In this document: piece by piece, positions 1-9,397 of the stretch
Numbering within the stretch: position 1 is the stretch's first letter
Layout of the letters: the number at the start of each line of letters is the position of its first letter
NCBI RefSeq assembly: GCF_007741475.1
Contig: NZ_CP036261.1
Coordinates: 3,287,798-3,351,797 of the forward strand
From: Rosistilla ulvae
GTDB taxonomy: Bacteria > Planctomycetota > Planctomycetia > Pirellulales > Pirellulaceae
Direction of reading: 5' to 3'
Length of the DNA stretch: 64,000 nt
The notes under the pieces: generated by a model
Seen by the model: only the letters and a program-made list of their open reading frames with translations
Database searches by the model: none
Told to the model about the DNA's origin: nothing
Position numbers and translations under genes: made by a program

Positions 1-472
1 GATCGTTGAGACGTTTGTCTCCAAGTTGAATATCTTGAAATTCGTATGCGATACTGGTCGGTTGCATGCTTTCACCTTGAGATTTCATTGTGCAAAATGA
101 AATACTACAAGCGCAAATACCGTGCCAAAACGAGCTATTTTTGCGGCGACTTGTGGGTAATCAACAGCTCGTAACCTCGTCCACTACCATCACTCCTAAA
201 ATCAAAGTTTGACAAACCGCTAGCGTGCAAAGATCTAAGACTCAAACAACGTCTCCGAAAGATCGAACGTCGCTGGTCGGACTGCTGTTAGCGAGTAATG
301 CGTCTGGCGAAGCGACGGCGACGAAGTGGTTGGTCGAGCGATTGGAACGCCGCGTGAGGCTCCCCGGTTTTCCAGTGGCATTGGAACCGGCTGTGCAATC
401 CATTTCTCAATGGATTTGTTTGCTCCGACACAAGCACAATGTTAACGTATTAGCCAACATTGATTCTGGCAG
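1..472. repeat. 472-bp direct tandem repeat, copy 1
   Basis: Positions 1-472 read the same as 473-944 by eye. The copy includes a hairpin with an 8-bp stem at 397-404/409-416 and a second imperfect hairpin just before it (about 366-390). A short GTG-started reading frame of 115 codons crosses from this copy into the next and resembles nothing I recognise. Because the window starts inside the array, the number of upstream copies is unknown. No transposase or integrase motif is visible in either strand. Confidence 0.9.
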
Positions 473-944
473 GATCGTTGAGACGTTTGTCTCCAAGTTG
501 AATATCTTGAAATTCGTATGCGATACTGGTCGGTTGCATGCTTTCACCTTGAGATTTCATTGTGCAAAATGAAATACTACAAGCGCAAATACCGTGCCAA
601 AACGAGCTATTTTTGCGGCGACTTGTGGGTAATCAACAGCTCGTAACCTCGTCCACTACCATCACTCCTAAAATCAAAGTTTGACAAACCGCTAGCGTGC
701 AAAGATCTAAGACTCAAACAACGTCTCCGAAAGATCGAACGTCGCTGGTCGGACTGCTGTTAGCGAGTAATGCGTCTGGCGAAGCGACGGCGACGAAGTG
801 GTTGGTCGAGCGATTGGAACGCCGCGTGAGGCTCCCCGGTTTTCCAGTGGCATTGGAACCGGCTGTGCAATCCATTTCTCAATGGATTTGTTTGCTCCGA
901 CACAAGCACAATGTTAACGTATTAGCCAACATTGATTCTGGCAG
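473..944. repeat. 472-bp direct tandem repeat, copy 2
   Basis: Second in-phase copy of the 472-bp unit. Identity with copy 1 stops at 944, where the expected next unit is replaced by the leader of the aldolase gene, only 13 bases before its ATG. The array therefore supplies the upstream region of that gene. The internal 8-bp-stem hairpin recurs at 869-876/881-888. Confidence 0.9.
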
Positions 945-957
945 CATAAGGTGGACC

Positions 958-2058
958 ATGGATATTGAACGACGGATTTCGCGAAGGACGATCATCAAAG
1001 CAACGGCTGCGGGAGGAGCGAGCGTGGCCGCCGGATCTTTGCTCTCGGCGTCTCCTTTGCAGGGGGCAGACGATGCGGCGGTTGCGGATCCCAAGGTCCG
1101 CGGGCCCTTCCCCATCCTGTCGACTCCCTTCACTGCATCGGGAGAAGTCGACTACGACGTCTTGGCTCAGCAAGCAAAGTTTGTGTCTTGGGGCGGGTGC
1201 CCCGGAATGATTTGGCCGCAGTCGGGCGACAGCGTCGATCTGTTGACGACGGAAGAAAAGATGAAGGGGATGGAGGTGTTGGCCAAGACCACGCGCGATC
1301 TCCCTGCATCGCTCTGCTTAGGCGTCCAGGGTAAAGACACCGCCGAGATGCTCGCCTTCGCCGAGCATGCTGAAAAGCTGGAACCCGAAGCGATCATCTC
1401 GCGGCCGCCCGACTCGGGCAAGTCCGAAGAGGATCTTCGACAGTACTGGAAAGCTCTTGCCGCCGTCGCCCGCCGGCCTGTCATCCTGCAAACGACCGGC
1501 GGCGTTGCTTATAAGGGACCGCTCCCATCGCCCGAGTTGATGATCGACCTGGCTCGCGAATTTCCGCACTTCGGCTACATCAAAGAAGAAGCTGGCAACG
1601 TCCTTGCACGCATGAAAGTCTCGCTGGCCGCGATGCCGCCGGTGCGACGCGTGTTCAGTGCGCGAGGCGGATTTCATTGGTTGGAGGAATCGCGTCTGGG
1701 CTCCGAGGGTGTGATCACCGAACGAGCCGTCTATGCCGATGTGTTGACTCGGTTTTGGGAGTTGCAACAAAGTGGAGATGATCCCGCGGCGCTGCAGGAT
1801 CTGTTCGATAAGTTCACTCAGATGGTGAAACTGAAACCGGGCAGCCTGCGAGGTACCAATCTGTACATCTGGAAAAAGCGTGGCGTCTTCAAGAACCTGC
1901 TGTCTCGCAACTACGGCCCCAAAAAATCGATCCCCGCCGAACCGAAGCTGTCCGAATTCAAAATGAGTGAAGCTCAGATCGCGGAAGCTGACGCGAAGTT
2001 TGCTGCTCTGGGGCCTTATTTGAAAACGGTTACTCCCGATCTGGACAACCCTGCGTAA
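958..2058 (+). CDS. Exported dihydrodipicolinate synthase/N-acetylneuraminate lyase family protein
   Basis: Class I aldolase of the DapA/NAL superfamily, 366 residues, most likely acting outside the cytoplasm on a keto-acid or sugar-acid. The N-terminus has a Tat-like signal (ERRISRRTIIKA, then an Ala/Gly-rich stretch to about residue 40). The barrel opens with GPFPILSTPF, and the Schiff-base lysine is probably the K of GYIKEEAG near residue 220. I chose the ATG at 958 because AAGGTGG precedes it and because everything upstream is tandem repeat, although the frame stays open back to a GTG at 697. The next gene is a Tat-exported oxidoreductase 64 bases downstream on the same strand, which suggests a shared catabolic role. 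The substrate cannot be read from sequence. Confidence 0.85.
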   Translation: MDIERRISRRTIIKATAAGGASVAAGSLLSASPLQGADDAAVADPKVRGPFPILSTPFTASGEVDYDVLAQQAKFVSWGGCPGMIWPQSGDSVDLLTTEEKMKGMEVLAKTTRDLPASLCLGVQGKDTAEMLAFAEHAEKLEPEAIISRPPDSGKSEEDLRQYWKALAAVARRPVILQTTGGVAYKGPLPSPELMIDLAREFPHFGYIKEEAGNVLARMKVSLAAMPPVRRVFSARGGFHWLEESRLGSEGVITERAVYADVLTRFWELQQSGDDPAALQDLFDKFTQMVKLKPGSLRGTNLYIWKKRGVFKNLLSRNYGPKKSIPAEPKLSEFKMSEAQIAEADAKFAALGPYLKTVTPDLDNPA

Positions 2059-2122
2059 CGGATTGGATACCCGGCAGCTCGGATTCAGACCAACGAACCA
2101 TACCTTGCAAGCGAATTGATCC

Positions 2123-3568
2123 ATGATGAGTCGACCTTCACGGCGGAGTTTTTTAAAGCGAGCGGCGGCAAGCGGATTTGCGGCTTCGGTAACGATCTCC
2201 GGAACTAAATCGTCCGGCCAAGTCATTGGTGCTAACGACCGCGTGCGAGTTGCGGTTGCCGGAATCAACGGTCGCGGGCAGATCCACATGGGATCCTTCG
2301 CCGCGATCAAAGATGTCGAGGTCACGCATCTCGTCGATCCCGACAGTCGGTTGTTTGCATCGCGTAGCGCGCGGTTGGAGCGACAGACGGGGCAAAAGCC
2401 TAAGTGTGTGCAAGACATCCGGCGGGTGCTGGAGGACCCGACAGTCGACGCCGTCTCGATCGCCACTCCCAATCATTGGCACGCGCTGATGACGGTTTGG
2501 GCGTGTCAGGCGGGGAAAGACGTCTACGTCGAGAAGCCATGCAGTCACAACATTTACGAAGGCCGACGCATGGTGCAGGCGGCGGAAAAGTACAACCGGA
2601 TCGTCCAACATGGCACGCAGTGGCGTTCGGATCCAAAGTGGCGGACATACACCGCCGATATTCGGGCGGGGAAATATGGGAAGCTGAAAACCGCAAACAT
2701 TCAAATCTTCCGTCCGCGGAAGAGCATTGGCATCAAGATGCACGTGACGCCACCGCGCGAGCTCGATTACGACCTGTGGGTTGGCCCCGGCCCGATGAGT
2801 CCCTTTCGAGACAACTTGGTCCATTACCGCTGGCATTGGATGTGGGAATACGGCAATGGAGAGATCGGAAACTTAGGCTCCCACGAATTCGAAATGGCTC
2901 GCTGGGCGATGCCGGAAAATGCCAGCCCGCAGTCGGTGATCAGTCTGGGAGGCCGGTACGGATACAAAGATCAAGCCGAGACACCCAATACTCAGTTAAC
3001 GCTGTATGACTTTGGCGAAACCAAACTCGTCTGCCAACAGCGTGGGCTTCACTTCGACAAGCCGCTGAAAATGAGCATCGATTTCCATACGGCGGATGGA
3101 GTGATCCGAGAGGGGCACTTTTATCCCCATGGAAAGACGCAAGGGGAAGCGATCGTGGGAGCGCCGCCGAGCGGGCTGCCGGAAAATCACGCGCGAGCAC
3201 ACTTCAAGAACTTCATCGATTGTGTTCGCAGTCGAAACCAATCGGAACTCGCGTCGGATGTTCTCGACGGGCATCGCACCGCTGTCTTGGCTCATCTCGG
3301 CAACATCTCGTACCGCCTTGGCGAGCCGATGTCGTTCAGCGGTCCGCCCGAAGGAATTGCCGCGCACAGCCTCGCCAGCGAATCGTTTGACGACATGAAA
3401 CGTCATCTGGTCGAGGCCGGAGGAGTCAATCTTACGAAGGATTCCTATCAGCTTGGACCGTTGCTTCGGTTCGATGCACAAGCCGAAGAGTTTGTCGCCG
3501 CCGCAGAGGCGAATCAAATGGCTCGCGGTAGCTACCGTGAATCGTTCCAGATGCCAGACGTCGTTTAA
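2123..3568 (+). CDS. Tat-exported Gfo/Idh/MocA family oxidoreductase
   Basis: NAD(P)-dependent oxidoreductase of the Gfo/Idh/MocA family, 481 residues. A Tat signal (SRRSFLKRAAASG, residues 6-18) is followed by a Rossmann start VRVAVAGINGRG (residues 41-52) and the family signature EKP at residues 137-139 in VYVEKPCSHN. The C-terminal half is the alpha/beta substrate domain with the conserved HEFEMARWA segment. Planctomycetes carry many such exported paralogues, usually near polysaccharide-degrading or sugar-modifying genes. ATG at 2126 is an equally possible start. Substrate unknown. Confidence 0.9.
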   Translation: MMSRPSRRSFLKRAAASGFAASVTISGTKSSGQVIGANDRVRVAVAGINGRGQIHMGSFAAIKDVEVTHLVDPDSRLFASRSARLERQTGQKPKCVQDIRRVLEDPTVDAVSIATPNHWHALMTVWACQAGKDVYVEKPCSHNIYEGRRMVQAAEKYNRIVQHGTQWRSDPKWRTYTADIRAGKYGKLKTANIQIFRPRKSIGIKMHVTPPRELDYDLWVGPGPMSPFRDNLVHYRWHWMWEYGNGEIGNLGSHEFEMARWAMPENASPQSVISLGGRYGYKDQAETPNTQLTLYDFGETKLVCQQRGLHFDKPLKMSIDFHTADGVIREGHFYPHGKTQGEAIVGAPPSGLPENHARAHFKNFIDCVRSRNQSELASDVLDGHRTAVLAHLGNISYRLGEPMSFSGPPEGIAAHSLASESFDDMKRHLVEAGGVNLTKDSYQLGPLLRFDAQAEEFVAAAEANQMARGSYRESFQMPDVV

Positions 3569-4107
3569 GCAGGCGCACGGGGGTAGGCTGCGCCTTCGAT
3601 TCTTGGGAACCTTGCGAAATGCTCACCTACACTTTCTGGTATTTTACGCATTGGTTAACGCACTGATTTCGTTGGGATAACGACATGCTGTTTGCGGGAT
3701 TTCGTGATCGCCGGGCCGTGCGATGGGGAGACTGGATTAGCAGAAGATTCTGCCGCCGACGGTGTGAGCTGTGCAAATTTTCAACCGACCGAATCAAACA
3801 TCAGGATTGGTTGGATGGAGCGTTTCCCGCAAGCGTCGCGGAGATGAAGTGGCGTTGGAAGCAGATCGGTGGATAGGCTTGCGCCGGTGAAGAAGCTCCG
3901 TTCGATCGGCATCAAACAGGAACTGGCATAACCCCAAGAAGAGAGCAGGCTGGCAAATGCCAACCTGCTCGCGGTGATTCATCTGAGTGCGCTATTGCGT
4001 TAAGCGGCAGAGTGCAGTTGCAAGGCGAACCGAACGTGTTCACCCGCAGCAAATGTAATCACTCGACCCGATCGTTTGCTTTGAAAGTGCAGCGGTGCTG
4101 CAGAATC
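3569..4107. other. Intergenic spacer between convergent genes
   Basis: About 540 bases with no reading frame that resembles a protein I know. Short open frames of about 60 codons exist on both strands but lack a ribosome binding site. The only clear structure is the hairpin at 3944-3969. Confidence 0.6.
3944..3969. terminator. Hairpin between convergent genes, possible terminator
   Basis: AGCAGG-C-TGGCA, a two-base loop, then TGCCA-A-CCTGCT: eleven paired bases with one C/A mismatch. It sits between the oxidoreductase (plus) and the sialidase-like gene (minus). There is no T tract, so it may be a factor-dependent or barrier structure. Confidence 0.4.
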
Positions 4108-5400
4108 CTACACCTTCGGCTTGATGAACAGGACTTCGCCCCGTTCGATCCAACCCTTTCGCAGATCGACGCGGAACCATCCGTCGCTATTCTTTTTGTG
4201 GAACCTCAGCGGCGAACGCTTGCCAAATTGAGGCAAGTCGTATTCCGCCCAAGTCTTCCCCTTGTCGGTCGAGATAATGAAGCCGGTAGTGAACGGCGAC
4301 GCGGGACCGTAGTGCGCCGACAGCATCACGTCGTCTTCGATGATCATGTTGGCCGATTCATAGTGCGGATTGAACAACATCGTGTGTTTGCTGGGATCGG
4401 CGATGTCCGCAGGATCACAGCGGAAGATGCCGCGATCGTGTGGCATCGTGCCGTTGTTTCCGTTGGCATCCGAGGCCCAGTAGAGCTGGCCGTCGACGAA
4501 GTTAATCCCTCCCGACTTGTATCGCGAGTTGGAGTTAACGGAAACCAAGACCTTCCAATCCCAAGTGTCTTTGGCCGCGTCGTAGGTGCCTCGTAACCAA
4601 TGACACTCCTGCTGCGCCTTGCCATCGATCACGCGATCGTGGTCGCCGGTGCAGGCGTAAAACGCGTTTTCCGCGGGATTATACGCAACCGTGTGGATAT
4701 GTCGGCAGATCACAGGGTTGCTGGGATCGCCAACCCAATGCGACTTGTCGCCGCCCTTTTGTTGGAAGCTCGGGTTTTGCCCAAACGAATAAGCCAACTT
4801 GACCGTTTCGCCCTGATCGGTCGAGTAGTAGATGTTGACCGGGACGGCGCCGCCCATCACGTTACAGTAGTTCCCCCAAACGAGCATCTCCGATCCGTCG
4901 ACATCCCAGGTGTGAACTCCGTCGAGCGAATGGAAGTACCAGCCTGGATTGGCGGGATCGATCGGCGTGTGGGGAAGGTAATCGCTGCCGTCGCTATTTT
5001 TCACCGTGATCTGTTTGTAGGACTTCAGGTTGTCGGTGCTCAGATACAGCTTGGTCCTTGTGGCGAACAGGATGTTGCCATTCTTTAGAATGACGCTGAA
5101 CGTGATGTTGTCGGCGTTGCGGAAGATCGCGTCGTGAGCCCACGTTTTGCCATTGTCTTCCGACAGGTAGACCTTTCCGAGACCGAAGCCGAACGCTTTG
5201 TTGTCGCGCTGCGAATCGATGTACGGCCCTTCGGGAGCCAGGCGATACCAGAAATGATCGGTCGATCGAACACCGTCGGCTTCGGCCCGCAGGTTGTCAT
5301 CCGCCGGGAATAATAAACTGCTCGACGCTGCGGCGGATGCGGCCAGGAAGGTCCGACGCGATGGTCCGAGCGGACGTTGCGGATCGTGAGAGTGATTCAT
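4108..5400 (-). CDS. Exported sialidase-like (BNR/Asp-box) beta-propeller protein
   Basis: A 430-residue exported protein with a Tat signal (SRRTFLAASAAASS, residues 14-27). Asp-box repeats are visible: LSEDNGKTW (79-87), LSTDN near 124, YSTDQGET near 195 and ISTDKGKTW near 390. This is the signature of sialidase/neuraminidase-type propellers (BNR repeats). Many planctomycete members are annotated as exo-alpha-sialidases, but I cannot confirm the arginine triad, so it could be a non-catalytic or different glycan-processing propeller. It lies 75 bases downstream of the ceramidase-like gene on the same strand. Confidence 0.75.
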   Translation of the reverse strand: MNHSHDPQRPLGPSRRTFLAASAAASSSLLFPADDNLRAEADGVRSTDHFWYRLAPEGPYIDSQRDNKAFGFGLGKVYLSEDNGKTWAHDAIFRNADNITFSVILKNGNILFATRTKLYLSTDNLKSYKQITVKNSDGSDYLPHTPIDPANPGWYFHSLDGVHTWDVDGSEMLVWGNYCNVMGGAVPVNIYYSTDQGETVKLAYSFGQNPSFQQKGGDKSHWVGDPSNPVICRHIHTVAYNPAENAFYACTGDHDRVIDGKAQQECHWLRGTYDAAKDTWDWKVLVSVNSNSRYKSGGINFVDGQLYWASDANGNNGTMPHDRGIFRCDPADIADPSKHTMLFNPHYESANMIIEDDVMLSAHYGPASPFTTGFIISTDKGKTWAEYDLPQFGKRSPLRFHKKNSDGWFRVDLRKGWIERGEVLFIKPKV

Positions 5401-5475
5401 TGATGGTTCTCCAGAACGGATTCAAGGTGGGATGGCGAAGGTGAGCTTCTATGACATTGTAGTAAGTCCGAAACG

Positions 5476-6939
5476 CTATTTGTCGGACCACAGCGACTTC
5501 AGTTGCTCAACCGTTTGATCGGCGAGCGCCTGGCCTCCCTCGGGGCCAACGAGGTTGCTCTCCACGATGGCGCTGTAGCCACCGCCGCGAGCTGCCCGCG
5601 CGCTGGGGACGTAGGTTCCGGGGCCGGCCAGTTGGATGACAAAGGTTTGCAGGGCGGGGCTGCGAGCCTTCATCTGGATCCCGAAGTCGGTGAACAGTTC
5701 GAAATCGTTGGTCGCGATCGCGATATCGCCCAACCGTATCGCATGCAGCTCCATTTCGTAGGGCTGCAGTTCGCCCGCTTGTTGGCGATCGAAGCGGTCG
5801 ACGGCAGATTGATGCCACTGCATCCGTCGCTTCTTTTTGGGGTCGGTTGCAAGTTCGGCGACCTTGGCCTTCAATGCAAACGATTCTTCATGCGTGACCA
5901 TTCGTTCGGGCAACTCGATAGTCTTCACCGTGTGAACAAAAGGAACGTCGGTGTGGCGTTCTTGGCTGGCCCCCTGCAAAGCTTCTTCCCAGGCGACGAC
6001 GATCCGCCGCGCCAGCTCTTCCAACCGCGTCAGGCCACGCAGTTTCCGCATCCGTTCTTCGGAAGGTTTGCTGTACATCAGGTGAGGCGATTGGTCGCCG
6101 GCGGCGCCGGTCCACGCCAAGACGTGCAGATCCTCGCCGTATTTCTCGCGCAGCGTATTGCGAACCGGGTGCCAAAAGTCGGCGTTGACGGCTGAGCGGC
6201 CTTCGACTTCTTGAGCGGGACAGGCGACGTTGACACATGTGGCGATCAATTGGTCCTTGGCATCCCAGAAGAAGAGCACCTCGACACCGTGGTCTTCGTA
6301 GCCTTCGATCTCGAGAAAGTTATCCTTGGCGGTCGCACCATACATCGCAGCGGTTCCGTTGGAATAAACGGTGCGACGGTTCTGAGCGACGACGGCATGC
6401 CCGAGGCCCCAGCCGACCTGGCCCGGTTGACGCGCTTCCCACGCCGCGACGGCCGCATCGGCGACACGGTCGGCCAGGAATTCAAGGTATTCGGCGGGAC
6501 GCATGATTCCTTTGTCAGGCAGTTCGTAGATCCCTTCGCGGATAACCGGCGCGGTATGCGTGTGGGTGGCGTTCATCACGAGCTTTTTAGGATCAAAACC
6601 GGGGATCCGGTCCTGCACGCGTTTGCGAACCGCATCGAGCACACCTTCGCGGATCGCAATGAGATCACACGATACCATGATCGCCTGATCGACGACTTTG
6701 TCACCGTCACGCGATTCGAGAGCGAGCGCTGTCGCGGTGACTTCGCTTTCGACATTTGCGCTGATCCGCGTTCGCATCTGCCCGGTCAATGCCACTGGCT
6801 CGTCGGGTGTAATGCTGACCGAAGCGCCGCCAACGTATAGTTCAGCAGCCAACAGCGGCGATGCTGACGCAAGCAGGATCGACGCGGTGGATGCAATGAT
6901 TGCCAGACGGCGATGCAGGTGAGATACCAATAGAAGCAT
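5476..6939 (-). CDS. Exported neutral/alkaline ceramidase-like hydrolase
   Basis: A 487-residue secreted protein related to the N-terminal domain of neutral/alkaline ceramidase. The signal peptide occupies about residues 1-32 and ends AAELYVGG. The mature protein begins with VGGASVSITPDEP and carries the probable zinc-binding motif NATHTHTAPV, His126 and His128, matching THTHSGP of ceramidases. Start at 6939 is supported by GGAG eight bases upstream; a longer frame to 7350 would translate the intergenic repeat. In planctomycetes these proteins may act on other amides or esters, so ceramide as substrate is only a family label. Confidence 0.8.
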   Translation of the reverse strand: MLLLVSHLHRRLAIIASTASILLASASPLLAAELYVGGASVSITPDEPVALTGQMRTRISANVESEVTATALALESRDGDKVVDQAIMVSCDLIAIREGVLDAVRKRVQDRIPGFDPKKLVMNATHTHTAPVIREGIYELPDKGIMRPAEYLEFLADRVADAAVAAWEARQPGQVGWGLGHAVVAQNRRTVYSNGTAAMYGATAKDNFLEIEGYEDHGVEVLFFWDAKDQLIATCVNVACPAQEVEGRSAVNADFWHPVRNTLREKYGEDLHVLAWTGAAGDQSPHLMYSKPSEERMRKLRGLTRLEELARRIVVAWEEALQGASQERHTDVPFVHTVKTIELPERMVTHEESFALKAKVAELATDPKKKRRMQWHQSAVDRFDRQQAGELQPYEMELHAIRLGDIAIATNDFELFTDFGIQMKARSPALQTFVIQLAGPGTYVPSARAARGGGYSAIVESNLVGPEGGQALADQTVEQLKSLWSDK

Positions 6940-7029
6940 GGTGGGGTCTCCAATAGAAGCTTCGGGGGAAGGGTGGTTGCGACGCATTCTAGCGTATTGC
7001 AACACCCGAAGTGACTGTTTGGGAGATTT

Positions 7030-7293
7030 ACTCAGGCCGGCACTTCGCTCGCGGGGCTCGCTCCATTTGGCCTGGGCTATGTGAATGGCCGGACCTTCGG
7101 GCCTTGTCGACTCGGCTCGGTAGTGGAGTCGATGAGGGACGTGGTGGCATGTACCGTGGACGGTTTTGTGTGCCACTGGCTTTGCCAGTGCTCCCCCGGC
7201 AAATCGGTAGCACCAGGCTCCAACTAGCGAAATAGCAGGGGGGGACAACAAATTGCCGGACCGTTGGTCCTCCGCTTGAGTTATCGCTGTGTG
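7030..7293. repeat. Divergent first copy of 222-bp palindromic repeat
   Basis: Starts with the same CTCAGGCCGGCACTTCGCTC-type segment as the copies at 7294 and 7516 but differs at many positions and is about 40 bases longer in its second half, just before the GGACC-GTT-GGTCC hairpin. It retains the CACTGGC/GCCAGTG hairpin. Confidence 0.8.
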
Positions 7294-7515
7294 TAACCCA
7301 GGCCGGCACTTCGCTCGCGGTGCTCGCTCCGTTTGGCCTGGGCTATGCAAATGGCCGATCCTTCGGACCTTGGCGGCTCAGCTCGGTAATGGAGCTGGGG
7401 AAGGCGAGGTGGACGGCCTTCGTGTGCCACTGGCTATGCCAGTGCTCCCCCGGCAAATCGGTTCGGACAACAAATGGCCGGACCGTTGGTCCTCCGCTTG
7501 AATTATCGCTGTGCG
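7294..7515. repeat. 222-bp palindromic repeat, copy A
   Basis: One full unit of the array. Internal inverted repeats: CCCAGGCC at the start against GGCCTGGG about 35 bases on; CACTGGC-TAT-GCCAGTG at 7428-7444; GGACC-GTT-GGTCC near the end. The unit stays open in several frames, giving repeated pseudo-proteins that I do not call as genes. Confidence 0.9.
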
Positions 7516-7737
7516 TAACCCAGGCCGGCACTTCGCTCGCGGTGCTCGCTCCGTTTGGCCTGGGCTATGCAAATGGCCGATCCTTCGGACCTTGGCGGCT
7601 CAGCTCGGTAATGGAGCTGGGGAAGGCGAGGTGGACGGCCTTCGTGTGCCACTGGCTATGCCAGTGCTCCCCCGGCAAATCGGTTCGGACAACAAATGGC
7701 CGGACCGTTGGTCCTCCGCTTGAATTATCGCTGTGCG
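7516..7737. repeat. 222-bp palindromic repeat, copy B
   Basis: Near-perfect second unit, exactly 222 bases after copy A, with the same three inverted repeats. The near-identity of A and B implies recent duplication or gene-conversion-like homogenisation. Confidence 0.9.
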
Positions 7738-7860
7738 TAACCCAGGCCGGCACTTCGCTCGCGGAGCTCGCTCCGTTTGGCCTGGGCTATGTAAATGGCC
7801 GATCCTTCGGACCTTGTTTACTCGGCTCGGTAGCGGAGCTGGGGATTCGTAGCTCCACGA
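7738..7860. repeat. Partial 222-bp repeat, copy C
   Basis: The first half of a third unit, ending in the hmp 3' flank. It diverges after the GATCCTTCGGACCTTG segment and lacks the CACTGGC hairpin half. Confidence 0.8.
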
Positions 7861-7880
7861 ATAGGATCGAGGTTCGATGA

Positions 7881-9107
7881 CTACGCTGTCAGTTCAGCTT
7901 TGGGGCCGAAGAATTCGTAGTGCATCCGCGAATCGTCGACTACCAAATCTTTCAGGATCGAGTGCACGCTGGCCATGAATGGCTTCGGTCCGCAGAAGTA
8001 GAAATCGGCAGTGGCGAAGGGCGTCCAGTCTTGGATCAGTTCCTTGCTGATCATGCCAGCGGAATCGCACTTCTTATCCGCCAAGTCGCGTTCGGAGGGG
8101 CTGTCGTACAGCACACGTGTCTGGACGTTGGTACCTTGCGTCGCTAGTTCTTGGACTTCGCTGCCCAAAGCGTGCACGTTGCCGTTGCGAGCAGCTTGCA
8201 GGAAGTAGATCGGGGCTTCGGTTTTGGCGGCGACCAATGTTTTCGCCATCGACAACAGAGGCGTGATTCCGATCCCGCCGGCCAGGAAGACCACCGGGCG
8301 GTCGGCAGCTCGCATCGGGCAGATTGTGAATTCGCCACACGGAGGCCCGACGGAGATTCGGTCGCCAGGGCTGATCGCGTCGTGAAGGTAGTTCGAAATC
8401 AGACCGCCGGGAGTGTCGTCGTCGGCGCCCGCTTCGCGTTTAACGCTGATCCGATAGTACCCCGTGCCGGGCTGGTCCGACAAACTGTAGTTTCGCGGCG
8501 AGGTCGGCGTGACCGGATGTTCGATCTGAACGGTGATGTATTGACCGGGCAGATGGTCGGGGAGCGGTTGGCCGTCGTCGGCGGTCAAGTAGAACGAAGT
8601 CACTTCGTCACTCTCGGGAACCTTGCGATCGACAACCAGTTCGCGATAACCGTTCCATCCACCGGGCTGCGATTTCTGTTGTTGGTAGATCTCATTTTCG
8701 CGGCCAATACAAATCTCAGCCAACACGCCGTAGGCTTCGCCCGCGGCGCCAAGCACCTCTTCGGTCGCGCCGTCTCCCATCACCTCCTTGATCGCGGCCA
8801 ACAGGTGTTTGCCAACGATCGGGTAGTGTTCGGGTTGAATCCCGAGGGAGCAATGCTTTTGTGCAACCAGTTCGACTGCCGGGCCGAGGGCTTCGAGATT
8901 GTCGATGTTCGAAAAGTAGGCGCAGATCGCGCCGGCCAACGCCTTCTGCTGGCCACCGCTGTGCTGATGGGCCTGATTGAAAAATGCTTTGACTTCGGGG
9001 TTCTCCGCAAACATCCGTTGATAGAACTTGCAGGTGATCGTCTCCGCATTGGCAGCTACCGAAGGAGTGATCTGTTTGACAATTTCAATCGTCTTTTCGC
9101 TCAGCAT
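7881..9107 (-). CDS. hmp: Flavohaemoglobin, nitric oxide dioxygenase
   Basis: Converts NO and O2 to nitrate using NAD(P)H in the cytoplasm; 408 residues, about the usual length. The N-terminal globin domain shows Tyr29 (B10) in CKFYQRMF and the proximal haem His85 in AQKHCSLG, with [10 protein letters not shown] following. The reductase part has the FAD motif RNYSLSD (205-211) and the nucleotide-binding GGIGITP (277-283), and ends with [11 protein letters not shown] and YEFFGP. It is monocistronic, divergent from the Cys-rich gene at 9398. I could not find a convincing NsrR or FNR/NnrR-type box in the 290-base upstream gap. Confidence 0.97.
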   Translation of the reverse strand: MLSEKTIEIVKQITPSVAANAETITCKFYQRMFAENPEVKAFFNQAHQHSGGQQKALAGAICAYFSNIDNLEALGPAVELVAQKHCSLGIQPEHYPIVGKHLLAAIKEVMGDGATEEVLGAAGEAYGVLAEICIGRENEIYQQQKSQPGGWNGYRELVVDRKVPESDEVTSFYLTADDGQPLPDHLPGQYITVQIEHPVTPTSPRNYSLSDQPGTGYYRISVKREAGADDDTPGGLISNYLHDAISPGDRISVGPPCGEFTICPMRAADRPVVFLAGGIGITPLLSMAKTLVAAKTEAPIYFLQAARNGNVHALGSEVQELATQGTNVQTRVLYDSPSERDLADKKCDSAGMISKELIQDWTPFATADFYFCGPKPFMASVHSILKDLVVDDSRMHYEFFGPKAELTA

Positions 9108-9397
9108 TTTTCCAATTTCCTAGTCGAGTGAACGCGGTTGGCGGCTAATCTTACACGCCACAACTCCATATCTGCATACAAAGGTAGAGAATCAAACCTG
9201 CATGTCAAGGTGGATGTTGTTCGGGAGGTCCGATTTTCGATTCGCAATCAGCTCCCTTGCGACATAGGGAAGATATACTAGGTGTAGGGGTTCTTCTGCT
9301 ATACCATTCTGGGGGAGAGCAGGGGAGCGATGGTTTAGGCCGGATAGTTCCTGCAGTTCCTGTTGTCGCAACCACACCTCGACGCTAATATGGACTC

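Noticed and set aside
225-572. 115-codon frame starting with GTG in the 472-bp repeat
   Set aside because: Present in both copies but ends differently in each and resembles no protein I know; better treated as part of the repeat.
7030-7860. CRISPR array
   Set aside because: Units are 222 bp with no short spacers between constant repeats, and no cas genes are nearby.
7320-7880. 186-codon frame across the 222-bp repeats
   Set aside because: Its sequence is a direct translation of the repeated DNA and repeats with it; no ribosome binding site and no family.
9108-9397. Possible NsrR/FNR-type operator upstream of hmp
   Set aside because: A few short partial matches to half-sites, but no convincing palindrome.
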